Positions 1-9,926 of a stretch of 18,088 nucleotides of DNA are shown here, piece after piece. The notes beneath the pieces are model-generated. The model did not search any database and was not told where the DNA came from. It worked only from the letters and a program-made list of their open reading frames with translations. The stretch comes from Phoronis ovalis (taxonomy: Eukaryota > Phoronida > Phoronidae). Every line of letters starts with the position of its first letter. Within the stretch, counting starts at the first letter, position 1. The translations under genes and the position numbers were made by a program. The DNA is taken from the NCBI GenBank assembly GCA_028565635.1, contig JAOXYB010018850.1, positions 1-18,088 of the forward strand, in the 5' to 3' direction.

Positions 1-530
1 TATAACCAAATTGGGGGCATAGGTAGAATCATTGTTACCTACTAAACAGATGATTCCTTTCTCCAGTTTTGGTCATATCATTATTAATTAAGATTAAGAT
101 ACCTATAACCATCAGCCAATTACAAAAATGGCTTTAGGTAGACTATACATCCTGTATTTCATTTTTAAAACAAATCTAACAAATCTAGTAGTAATTTATC
201 ATAATGCAAAACCATGGAATTTGCCTGCTGTAGTCAATACAACAGAAACAATGTTATTCTCCCCACTATGTGGGGCTATGCAAAACCTCAAATGGGAGGT
301 AAACATTTCTAAAGATAAAGTTAACAAGGATTAATATGAAAATTTATTTACGTATCTATCACAAAATTATATGTTATCAGTAAAGAGGCTGTTTTAGATG
401 AAACTCACTTTTTTGAGATCTTAAACTTTAAGAAACATTAAAGATTGAAGCTTAATTAAACTGGGCCAAAATAAACTTTCAACAGATAATTTGTCTCACA
501 TTTTGAAAATTTGCTTACTGATAGTTTGGT

Positions 531-620
531 GTTATAACTTTTGCATGAAGCATAATTTTAAAGATGCGAGACAGGTTTTGAAGATCTTTATTTAAAATTA
601 CTTTTGTCCAAGTTTCTGCT
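531..620 (+). repeat. Dispersed repeat, copy 1 (second copy at 17758-17850)
   Basis: This segment aligns in the same orientation with 17758-17850. Shared blocks are ATAACTTT near the start, CATGAA, then GAGACAGGTTTTG, ATCTTTATTT and a TACTT/CCA/GTTT/GCTTT series. The two copies lie about 17 kb apart and differ at scattered positions, as expected of old copies of an interspersed family. There is no coding content and I cannot name the family. The outer borders are uncertain by tens of bases. Confidence 0.7.
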
Positions 621-798
621 TTGTATTGTCTTGCAGGGGTGTCGGAGTTATATTTTTTTTAAATTAGCTGTATTTTTTTTAAATGATTTTTTAGCCAAAT
701 TGGCTGCGTTTATTATCCACTAATCAAAATTTTTATCTCTAGTTAGTACCTTTCCAACAATGGATGTGTAATTCAGCAATCCTAGCTTTCCACATGCC

Positions 799-850
799 AT
801 AATCTAGAGGTGATGGGTATTAGGATAATCTAGAGGTGATGGGTATTAGG
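799..850 (+). repeat. Perfect 26-bp tandem duplication (2 copies)
   Basis: Unit 799-824 is repeated exactly as 825-850, and the first five bases of a third unit (ATAAT) follow at 851-855. The unit includes TCTAGAGGTGATGGG. Perfect identity suggests a recent slippage or local duplication event. It lies in presumed intron and has no visible function. Confidence 0.95.
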
Positions 851-1361
851 ATAATTCAAAAAATTTTCACTTTAAAGATTCATATGAGGGATGTTACGTC
901 AAACATGTGCTGCTAAGGGTCGCCATTTTGGCTGAATTTGCGTAAATAATGCTTGAATTTTAAAAACATAAAACATAATTTTGAAAAAATAAATAGGATT
1001 GCACCTACATGTAATTGGCCTTAAAAAATAATTACATTTACTAACCCCTGTTTTGGAAGTTTTTTATTAAAAAAATAGGCTTGACATACAGGTAAAAATG
1101 CATGCAACAGCAGACCCCTCTGCATTACCTATATGCCACCTTAAAATAATTAAATGACATTGTCATCTGGACCAAATGTTTGATGATACGTACATCCCAA
1201 AGTCAGAGAGCACAACTATGATTTAATAAGACTATACTGATGCATCTACTACAAGACTCTATGGCCTGACTGATGCCTCATAAGGTAACTGGTCTTTATA
1301 CACGATTTTTGGCTGGAATCATTGTCTAATATGACTGATTTCTGTATTAAATTATTTTTAG

Positions 1362-1532
1362 TGGATGGTGGCTGGGATGCTTGGAGTGAATGGATGAATT
1401 GCTCTGTCTCATGTGGTCAAGGGAACACAACACGCAATCGTAACTGTACAGACCCTGCTCCTGCCTATGGTGGATTGAACTGCACTGGAGATGAGTTTGA
1501 GAGGACTGAATGCAATATGACTGAATGTCCAC
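1362..1532 (+). CDS. Exon: thrombospondin type 1 repeat A (extracellular multidomain protein, partial)
   Basis: One complete TSP1 repeat of 57 codons. The acceptor is T-rich plus AG (1360-1361) and the donor is GTAAGA (1533). The exon is phase 1 at both ends, the usual arrangement for a shuffled TSP1 exon. Read from the split codon it runs DGGWDAWSEW, then CSVSCGQG, then RNRNC, and ends ECNMTECP. It has the WxxWxxW tryptophan ladder, the arginine-containing strand and six cysteines. WDAW and WSEW are consensus sites for C-mannosylation, and CSVSCGQG fits the O-fucosylation consensus CxxS/TCxxG. Several N-x-S/T sequons (NCS, NTT, NCT twice, NMT) suggest a glycosylated secreted domain. The next exon in frame is at 9757, after an 8.2-kb intron. 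The identification is secure from the motif order; the gene's name is not recognisable. Confidence 0.93.
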
Positions 1533-3845
1533 GTAAGATTTTTCTTGTAAGAGGATATATATACTTTGACTGCTGTTATCGAAAAGACATTAATACTCAA
1601 ATATTTTTGTGAGGTAATCGAGCAGACCCAAAAAAATGCGTACATGAACATGTTTTGAATATTCAAGTCTTTTTGCCGATAGTTACGTTGCTTCTTGGGT
1701 TGTTGTATATTTTTAAATGTTGCCTTATATGGTAACAAAATTTCCTGTATACATTTTAAACTAGAATATTACCTTATTATCCTTCAGGACTGTTTTAGAG
1801 AAAAACAACTAGTATTAATTATTATTCTGTGTCTAATTAGCTGTGTCACCAAGTGTCTTTAATTATTTTGAGATTTAATTTGCAAATATGACAAATTAAC
1901 ACAAGCCTAGGTGAGTACTTGATTTTTTGATTTTTTTACATCTTTTAATATTTTCTTTCTTCACTATGAACTAATCGTCTGAATGTGTAGATGATCTGCA
2001 TGCATACAAGTGAGAAAGACTATTGGAATGCTGTGTTTATTAATGGACAACTGTTGTCATTATGGTGTGAGAGTTTATGCTGTATAACCAAGATTTACTT
2101 CTTCATTTTTTTTAGTAAAACTGTTATCTTCCCCGGAGGGTAAGCAGGTATAAGGCTTCCAATATGATATGGTTTTCAAGTAGAGTCACTGCTTATGATG
2201 TGGTATTTAGTTCAGCCCAGGTGCTTACTGTGGTTTAAGCACATTTATTTACTGGTTACAACAGGTTCTTGAAGCCATACCTGTCATGTTAGGAGATTTT
2301 TTTAGTGCAATATTCTTTTTTCAGACAAATTTCTATTAAGAGCAATGACAGAAAATGAGGTGGGAATCACACTCACAATGGGAGAATTGAAAACTATGCA
2401 AAAATCAGTTGCTTTCACATTTATACATTTTTTACTCCAGCCTTAATGAAAGACCTTCAAATTGGTATCAATGGGTATATTTTTGGTCATCAAGTGTTTC
2501 CATGACGTGTATTTTTTCACCATTTGTTTATCACGTTTTGAGACCTAGGGCCTCACACCCTATTAAAAATTGGCAAAGTGCTCCCCTGGTTTTGTATATC
2601 CATAAAAAAAAATTTTTTACAACATAATTTATTAGTTACGTCAGTGTTTATAACATAACCAAACTGCATGGTGTAATGTTTTACATTTTCAATTTATGTT
2701 ATTTTAATTAATTTTAAACTATTAATTGGTTAAAATATGCTATTTTTGTAATGTCATTTGTTAACTCAACATTGAGTTAGTTATGGTTTGCTTTTTATTT
2801 TGATGTAACATAAAAACTCTCAATTCGTATGTTTCCATTATTCGTACAACCCCCTTTTCCAGATGTCATAATTCCTGAAATTCGTACACCTACAATAATC
2901 GAGAATGTGTAGCAACATTTAAATATTATGTATTGCATTAAAGCAAGATCGGGGGTGTCTGAAATATTACCGAGTTATCATTCAACTAATTATAAGGTGC
3001 TCAGTACAATAAAAGAGAAAGAAGGTTGTATAAACATAATGCCTGAGATGGAACAACACCCACAAACTGTTACAAAAACATGTCCACTGGGCTGAGGCAA
3101 ATCATTTTATTATTCTTAGTACATTGAAAGGAAGCAAACACTACCTGACAATGAACAAAAAAAAAGAAGATCCAACAAAAAAAAAAAAAATTTGTGGTGA
3201 ATATGCAATAATTTTATTGTAATTTAACGTATTTTCTCCACTGTTTGGGCGGTGCTACTTTGTAACATTTCGTTGAAAAATTAGTATATGGTGTCTACTA
3301 GATCTTGCTTGCAGAATTGTGTTAATTTAATATACGAAAACTTAAGGCAATTAAATTAAATGACTAATATAATAACAATTATGATAATAAAACATTTTTA
3401 TAACATCACATATCTAACAGAGTTATTCATGGGTGCTTTACAAATAATAGATATTCAGATCTTTAAGATTCTAAAGACTGTAAAATTGAAATTAAAATAG
3501 TAGGGAAGTAAAAATGGATAAATTCTAATAATGTACAAAAAAAAAACTTTGGTTGAAATGGGTACAATTATAATGTCTGAAAATATTAATAATAAATAGA
3601 AGATACAAAAATAAAAAACAAAATAAATGCTGGAAACACATGCACACCTACTAATTTTTCCCGTTGTTAATTCAAGAGTAAACAGTTTTAATCATAAAAA
3701 AGGTCAAAATTAACGTTATGTAGATTACCTAGTAGCTAGTTTGCCAAAAAGTGTAACCTATCAACTGATTTTACAACTTGTTTATTCAGTTTATTAAAAA
3801 AAATTAAAGCTTTTAGTAATATGTTTTTTATGTTGCCTAATACAG

Positions 3846-4133
3846 GATCTTGTAGCATGAAGAACAACTCCACTTGGTGGTGATCATACATGCAACGCCA
3901 TAATTAAATTTGTAATGTCCTGATCCACCAAAGTAATAATATTCTGGAACCATACATTTGTTTCCCAGGAGTTGCTAGCAGGGATAAAAAACTTAACTGT
4001 CTAAACCCTGGTAACACTACTGGTGAGCCATGGTGTTCCGTGTATGAGGTCACAAGTGCAAGATAGTAAAAACTATTATTTCAAGATAGTATACCAAGAT
4101 GGGAACCTTGTGACGTATCCAGTATATTTTACC
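3846..4133 (+). pseudogene. Decayed kringle-domain exon inside intron 1
   Basis: In one frame (codons beginning 3848, 3851 and so on) the segment contains CLNPGNTTGEPWCSVYE (3998-4048) and, further on, RWEPCDVSS (4097-4123). These match the C-terminal half of a kringle domain, where NYCRNP, PWC and WEYCD are the hallmark motifs. An upstream IHQSNN (3923-3940) sits where kringles have their PH.H segment. The remnant has an AG at 3844-3845 and a strong donor CC|GTAAGTA at 4133/4134. Between them lie 288 nt (96 codons), phase 1 at both ends, exactly like the live exons. Stops interrupt the frame at 3881 (TGA), 3905 (TAA) and 4064-4069 (TAG TAA). The last pair lies between short direct copies of AAGATAGTA, suggesting a small insertion. 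The N-terminal cysteines and the final cysteine after WEPCD are not convincing. I read it as a dead exon of this gene. Confidence 0.7.
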
Positions 4134-4642
4134 GTAAGTAAAATTACTTAATTTGCATCTTATCATACATTATAATTGACTGGTGTACTTGCGTAAATTT
4201 CATGTGCCTACCGGTACAAAAGTGTTATGATATGTCAATTCTGGTACACGTGTGTTATGATGCATATTTTTTTTTCATATTGGACACTTGTTTTTGTTCA
4301 ATTTGCAAACAAACTTGTTTTAATTTTTTTAGACATTAGCTTCTGAATATGATGCATCATTTAAAGCGCCAAACTGAAATATCAATTGGAAAAAGTCTGT
4401 AAAAATGTAAAGCAGTGCAAAGTGAATAGGTTGAGAAGACACTGAGTAACAGCAAAAATCCATGTTGCCCAATGTAAGCATTAATAGACTATTTGCAAGC
4501 ATTTGAGGGCGCCACAGTCAGACCGTTTCAATATCATGATCCCTTATAGTTATACACAAAACTTGTTGTTTTTAATCTGACTTTAGAAAACTTTAACCAG
4601 TGAAAATTTAAAGTACAAAGATATTAATAAATAGTTGTTTAT

Positions 4643-4860
4643 GTGGTGATATCTGCTCACAAAAAGAAGGGTATTTCTTCAATCAAAGAACATCAGCTAT
4701 TATTTGGGTTTAGCTCAGGGCTCAGCATGCTAAGGATGCGTTTTGTGAATGAATCGCATAAGTGCATACAGAACTACGTCATTGTTTATCCACAGAATGC
4801 AACATGCTGGGATCATTTGGGTCTGAGACTGGTGGCTCCACCAAGTGCATGCAAATAGTC
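4643..4860 (+). pseudogene. Possible decayed WSC-domain exon inside intron 1
   Basis: Two overlapping plus frames together resemble the middle of a WSC domain. The first frame reads VNESHKCIQNY, then YPQNATCW (4771-4821). The second, overlapping frame reads GSFGSETGGSTKC (about 4812-4850). In a WSC domain one expects C-x3-C, an aromatic/Q segment, CxCG, then SFG or SYG and a later cysteine. A change of frame falls exactly where the CxCG motif should be, as if a few bases were lost there. The live WSC exon at 13151 has the comparable order QCFCGNSYG. The ending after GGSTKC and the first part of the domain are not recognisable, and no clear splice sites were identified. Treat as a plausible relic. 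Confidence 0.4.
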
Positions 4861-5881
4861 TATTATCAACCTAGCATTCTTGCTTTGATATTTAATCATC
4901 TTTTGATGTCGGCTAATCTGGTCTATAAAATCTGGATAAGCACTTCATAATGTAGCTAATTAATAGGTACTGGCTTTTCAAAACTACTTGTCTTTGATTA
5001 ATAACATATACTTACTTATACAATTAGTGTAAGATATTAAAATTACTCAACACACTTACATTGGCATGCTTATATGTAAACTTGCAGCAGTATGTAATGA
5101 AATATGATATAATGTACAACACCTGGAATATTAAAATGAATGTAGCATGTTTAAAAATCCTGAAGCATAAGTGTTGAATGACAACAGTTTTAGATACTAC
5201 TCAAAAATAATCAAACAATAAAAGTAATCATGCATTCATGCTCCGTATGTCTGCATGTTCTAGTATTTTTATATTAGTCTTGTTTTTTCTAGTCAATGTT
5301 ATCCTCGGAATATAAAGAACTTCAAAATGGAAATTCTCTTGACTTGAAACCATAAATTGCTAAAAGGAAAATCCAGGCTATTTAATATTTATTGTGTATG
5401 CTGCAGGACTTACCAAATGCATAGCGCTCGAACTGCACAATACTCAGACAGATATGTCTACCAACATGATGGAAATATGAAAGTGTATAACATTGGTGGT
5501 ACTTAGCCATATTATATTGTGAATGAACATACAAAAGGATAGCAAAATGATTAACATGGTATTTTGTAACTGGCTTTGATTATTATTTTAAAGAATATGG
5601 GCAAGCTCCTTTGGATTTCCTGTTGCAATGCAATATGGGATACTACTCTGATTGCTGCATGTTTTCTTTATTGAATGAACATTTTATTTACTGTATAAAC
5701 ATGCAGAAACACTGTTTTGTGGAAGAGGTATTTTAGTTATCAATAAATTATTGCCTGAGGTGTATTACTGATTGTTATACTTGCGTTTAATGTTCATTTC
5801 TAAATATTACACAAAATTTATGGAAATTGTAAGCTAGGGTCAGAGTTGACAAATATCTACCTTAATTTATATAATCCACTG

Positions 5882-5931
5882 AAATGTGTTCATGAACAAT
5901 TTGTTATAGGAATTAGTTCATGAACACATTT
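5882..5931. repeat. 16-bp perfect inverted repeat with 18-nt spacer
   Basis: Left arm 5882-5897 (AAATGTGTTCATGAAC) and right arm 5916-5931 are exact reverse complements, separated by 18 nt. The sequence could fold as a hairpin. It is in intronic DNA with no coding context. It may be a fossil of a small transposon end or a chance local inversion-duplication. Confidence 0.9.
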
Positions 5932-7979
5932 TGAAAAATTTGAAACAGGAAATAATATAAACTAGTCTATTTATTTTTTAAATTTTGAATAATTAAATAA
6001 ATGTAAAATTTATAAAAAGATGAAACTAAAGCACCATTTTCCCACTATTTAGTTACTGTACTTTTCTTAATTTTCCTTCAAATTCTAAATTTAACCGATT
6101 AAACTTGATTACAAACAATACCACTAGATGATCAGTTATGGTACATTTCATTATGTTATCAATGATTACTGGGAAATGATTAAAAAAGCGCTATTTCCAG
6201 TGTCAACACAGGCAACCCAAAATTGTCAACTTCACCTTTTTTTATATAATTTATATGTTTTTTATATAGTTACCATGCTAATAAATCGCAGTGGTATGAT
6301 TTATAACATTATTTATTTGTGCCGTCAACTTTGTACATAATGTTAATTTTGCTCCGTTAAAACTCACGTAATGTTTTTATACCATTGGGATTCATTAGTA
6401 GACTATAAGTATATGATAATAAAATAACAAATCAATAAATAAATGTGAAGGTTACATATTTGAGTTGCCAGTGGTGCCATTTAACTACTAGCATGACTAA
6501 TTTGCTGAAAAGTTGATCAATAAACAGGACAAGTCAACACCAAATGAACATGATTAAACCCGTTTTCTCAAATTCATATGTGTTATATTACTACACAACA
6601 CATTTAATGTACAGTTATATGATGAGTTTAAAATTGTCTCTAACAAAAGTGACAAAATTCAGTTCCTTTCCTATAGCTTGCAGGAATTGATAACATTTTG
6701 TCAGTTCCAATCAATTAATTTCTTGATGTATGTACGTTAATTTGATTATTGATTCCAAATATTAATTAATTACTTGTGGTAAATGGATCTATTATTATTC
6801 CTTTCTTTGCAAATTTTTTACCTGCCCTGTAGTTTTGTCACAAGCTGCTATTTGGCAACTGCTTCAGAAAATGTTGTTGTCTGCATTATGCATTATTTTA
6901 TATAATCAACAATTTCAAAAAGTTTTAATTTATCTTTGTGATGTCTAAAGATATGGAGTACTTGATTGTGTCAATTGGACTTGATTGTTCTTTCGGTGGT
7001 TCAACTAAAAACATCAGGTGCGTAAAAAGTTTTGTTTTATAATGTGTTGAGATTTTAGTCATTTTTGATTCCTGCGTTTCCAAATTTATACTTCCCTCTT
7101 TATTTCTAGATTTTAATTATTTGCCAACATCACAAAAAATACAAATTTTTAAGAAGACATACAAGAGTTTAATGGGATTTGATAATTATTTTACTATTGG
7201 TCCTCTCACTTTTTCAAAAAAAGGTGTAAATTGGCACATGGCTTTACAAATTACCAACAAAACAGTAAAGTACATAGCAGCACTGACAAAATGTGACTGG
7301 CAAAACAGCTAATTCACAAAAGAGCACCTAGCAATACATGGAACACTGAAGCATTATCATCTACCAATTCTGTAGTTGATCAATATAAACAATTACAAAA
7401 GAAAATAAATGTAGATATTAATTAATTATTGCTTTTCATACGTCACTTTGTATTGTTTTCTTTCATTGATTTTTTTCAAAATAATGTCACTTTTTTGGAA
7501 AAAAATTTCATTGGATGACATAAAAATTATTTTGATAAAATGCTATTATGTCGGTGACAAGCAATGGATACAGGTCTGTTATACAATGAAATAAAATGTC
7601 ATGCTTTTAAGTCAGTGTCGAACCAATGGTATCGGTTTCTCATTACTATTACACCATGATTCCATGATAACAAAACGAAGTAAGCAACACTTTTGGCTAT
7701 TGTCACTATTTCATTTCAATTTCGACAATAAAGCAATAGAAAGAAAGTTACTTTACTTGTTCTCAAAAATCCATACCTTTAAAATAGGTGTAGCACCATA
7801 ATTTGACCCAAAATTCTGATAAGAAATCAATATGTGTAGCAACTTCCAAGCTTGCTAAACAAAGCAAGTTTGATGTTAATTAGATAAAACTCGAGACATT
7901 ACCTTTGTTTTTAAAAAACATTGTGTTAGTAGTACAAGAAATTCTTTGGTCAGTGCTCCATTTTCAAAGCCATGGTTGA

Positions 7980-8735
7980 TAATAGTATATGCTTGATTGG
8001 AATAAATTTTATATAATTTTAGTATATCTTTTTTCATTAATTTTTGTAAATATTGTATGTACTAAATATTTCAGGAGATGTAGTCAAGATTTCATACGGC
8101 TGATTACCCATCAGTGTTTCATAATTACAACGGACCTACAACCGTGATGTACAGGTTTTGTTTTGTAATAACATAAGTAACAATACTTGACCAATTTTCT
8201 ATAATGATACCAAAACTTGAAAACCAACAATTGATTTTCTTAAGAATTTTTGCAGGAGGTATATTATTAGTTCTTATATATCAATGTTGTGAGGAAATTA
8301 CATAAATAATGATAAATGCTTGATTGATATGAATTAATGCATACATTTTATATAGTTTTAAAATATCTTATTTAATTTATTTTTAAAATTGTATATTGTA
8401 GGAGATGCAGTTGAAATTTCATTGTCTGATTGCCCATCAATGTTCCTAAGCATAGTCGGAATTACGACCAACCTACATCAGTGATGCACAGAAAAGAATT
8501 TTTTATTGCAAATGTTCAACTTTATACAAAACAACACTGAATCTCCAAAATATAACCTTTGTTACTGCGCATTAACTGTTATTAAATTTATTGTAATTAC
8601 ATGGTATAATTATTTCGAAAATACTTTAATTTATTTTTACATTGTATAATATAAATAACTATTCACCATCTGTTTTTCTTTGATACTAAAACTTGAAAAC
8701 CGACTATATAATTGATTTTCTTAAGAATTTTGCAA
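7980..8735 (+). repeat. Diverged tandem duplication with exon-like core
   Basis: Two copies share three blocks in the same order. Block 1 is a GCTTGATTG...TTTTATAT segment (about 7991 and 8317). Block 2 is GGAGATG(T/C)AGT followed by ATTTCAT, GATT.CCCATCA.TGTT and a GATG(T/C)ACAG end (8074-8155 and 8401-8492). Block 3 is GATAC(C/T)AAAACTTGAAAACC...TTGATTTTCTTAAGAATTTT (8206 and 8682). Copy 2 is about 149 nt longer between blocks 2 and 3. That extra part includes another TTTAATTTATTTTTA.ATTGTATA piece (8624), perhaps a third degraded copy. Block 2 follows a pyrimidine-poor AG and ends in CAG, so it looks like an exon, but both copies contain stops in all useful frames and no domain was recognised. 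Confidence 0.7.
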
Positions 8736-8891
8736 AGTACTGGTATAATATTATTTTTGCATTAATGTCAATATTGCGAGGAGATAACTACATCTGGAAA
8801 TCCACATCCATACTCCTACCCATACTGTATGTGACATTGACACTCACACATTTTTTGTTTACTATTTTAACTTTCTGTGTAGAGATATGCC

Positions 8892-8995
8892 AGTACATAG
8901 AATTCTGTAAGGTTTATCATGATTTAGTACATAGAATTCTGTAAGGTTTATCATGATTTAGTACATAGAATTCTGTAACGTTTATATCATGATTT
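8892..8995 (+). repeat. 34-bp minisatellite, 3 copies
   Basis: Units 8892-8925 and 8926-8959 (34 bp each) are identical. The third unit (8960-8995) is 36 bp, with one substitution (AAGG to AACG) and an extra TA/AT in the TTTAT(AT)CATG part. Each unit contains TAGAATTCTG, itself a short palindrome. It is a local tandem array in intron 1 with no evident function. Confidence 0.96.
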
Positions 8996-9756
8996 AGCTT
9001 TTAGCAAAACATATAGGATGCTGATTTTTCATGTACTTTTTTTTAAATAATCTTTTGTTTAATTTTATGTATCTGTATATTTATTTAAAAATTTAATACT
9101 AACTGCATATATTTGAATGTTTTCTTATTGGTGCATTTCTTATATCTAAAGTTAAAATGTATGCACTGATATTTATTTGTTTTGTAAGACAGTGTTAATT
9201 TCTTAAATGTCTGAGGAGTTGTTTTGGCATCATTGTGTTTCTCCAATGATAAATCATTTTATGTTTGGTGGTATGGTTTGATGAATTGTGGATATATAGA
9301 TTGAAGTATAATTTTCCTGAATGTTTTTTTGTATGTATTGTAGTGTAGTTTGTTCATTTTTATGAGAGATGCATGAGTTTACTAATTGATAAGTCCGCCT
9401 TCATCTATAATCATGCTTCTTTTAATTTTGTATTCTTTACTAATACAGTAAGTGCTTTGAATTCTGCTAGATATAGTGCAAATTTGCATGTTCACAAATA
9501 CCATATGACCCCATCTGTAAGTTTGAGTTTTGTTAAAAGATATTATTGTTTATATTTCTGTACCAGTTTAATTAGATCTAACAAGTACTGTAGGTAACTT
9601 TCTGATTTAGTGTTTTTCAGTGATTCTTCTTCTGTGAAATTTGAATAAAGGTTATCAAAAGTCAAAAATATGTCAGACATCAAGACTTTTTTCTGATTAA
9701 TATTATTAATATTATAATTATAGTTCTTATATAAGTTTGCTGTACACTTTATATAG

Positions 9757-9926
9757 GTTGTCCAACACTGGCGATGATAGAATTGACTGGTGGTGCTAAC
9801 TTAACTGTAAGTTCTGAATGGGATGCCGATCATGGAGTGACTAATTCCTTGCTCAATCATGTTGCTGGTGGTAGTAAGACAGGTGCATGGTCTGCAGGTG
9901 CCAATGATGCCAACCAGTGGATACAG
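9757..9926 (+). CDS. Exon: N-terminal part of F5/8-type C (discoidin) domain
   Basis: First half of a discoidin domain. The acceptor is TATATAG (ending 9756) and the donor is GTAATT (9927). It enters in phase 1 and leaves in phase 0. After the split codon it reads CPTLAMIELTGG, then SSEWDADHGVTNSLLN, then GAWSAG, and ends NDANQWIQ. These match the family's opening Cys-Pro/Leu-x-Met segment, the SSEW motif, the N-x-R/L-LN segment and the W-QVDLG strand, which continues in the next exon. The opening cysteine should pair with the cysteine rebuilt at the end of the next exon. Discoidin domains of this type bind phospholipids, carbohydrates or matrix proteins outside the cell. The NLT sequon is a potential N-glycan site. 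The ATG at 9774 is inside the domain and is not a translation start. Confidence 0.93.

Larger units (their letters stand above)
1..1361. other. Non-coding DNA 5' of the first readable exon (probably intron)
   Basis: No exon with domain-like content was recognised here. Because the first exon (1362) begins with two bases of a split codon, this stretch is most likely part of the intron in front of it. It contains one copy of a dispersed repeat (531-620), a 26-bp tandem duplication (799-850) and poly-T tracts near 650-690. The acceptor at its right end is a T-rich tract followed by AG at 1360-1361. Short open frames such as 128-334 have no recognisable features. Confidence 0.6.
1533..9756 (+). 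other. Intron 1 of the multidomain gene (8224 bp)
   Basis: Bounded by donor GTAAGA at 1533 and acceptor TATATAG ending at 9756. It interrupts a codon after its first base (C + GT gives Arg before CysPro of the discoidin domain). It is far longer than the gene's other introns (442-1806 bp). It carries exon-like remnants (3846-4133 kringle-like, 4643-4860 WSC-like), a 16-bp inverted repeat (5882-5931), a diverged duplication (7980-8735) and a 34-bp minisatellite (8892-8995). I saw nothing else assignable in 1533-3845, 4861-5881, 5932-7979 or 8996-9756. A live exon too diverged to recognise cannot be excluded. Confidence 0.75.

Noticed and set aside
1409-1738. A 109-codon minus-strand open frame
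   Set aside because: It is antisense to TSP1 repeat A and the adjoining intron, with no recognisable content.
4193-4262. Short repeated phrase GGTACA...GTGTTATGAT
   Set aside because: It is present twice but is too short and diverged to separate from chance in AT-rich DNA.
5405-5512. Exon-like segment after TATGCTGCAG with YSDRYVYQHDGNMKVY
   Set aside because: It has a plausible acceptor, but no domain was recognised, no convincing donor was found and a stop follows soon after.
7121-7312. Open frame containing GFDNYFT, reminiscent of the DNFFTS motif of piggyBac transposases
   Set aside because: Nothing else of a piggyBac transposase is visible before or after it, and the match is only a few residues.
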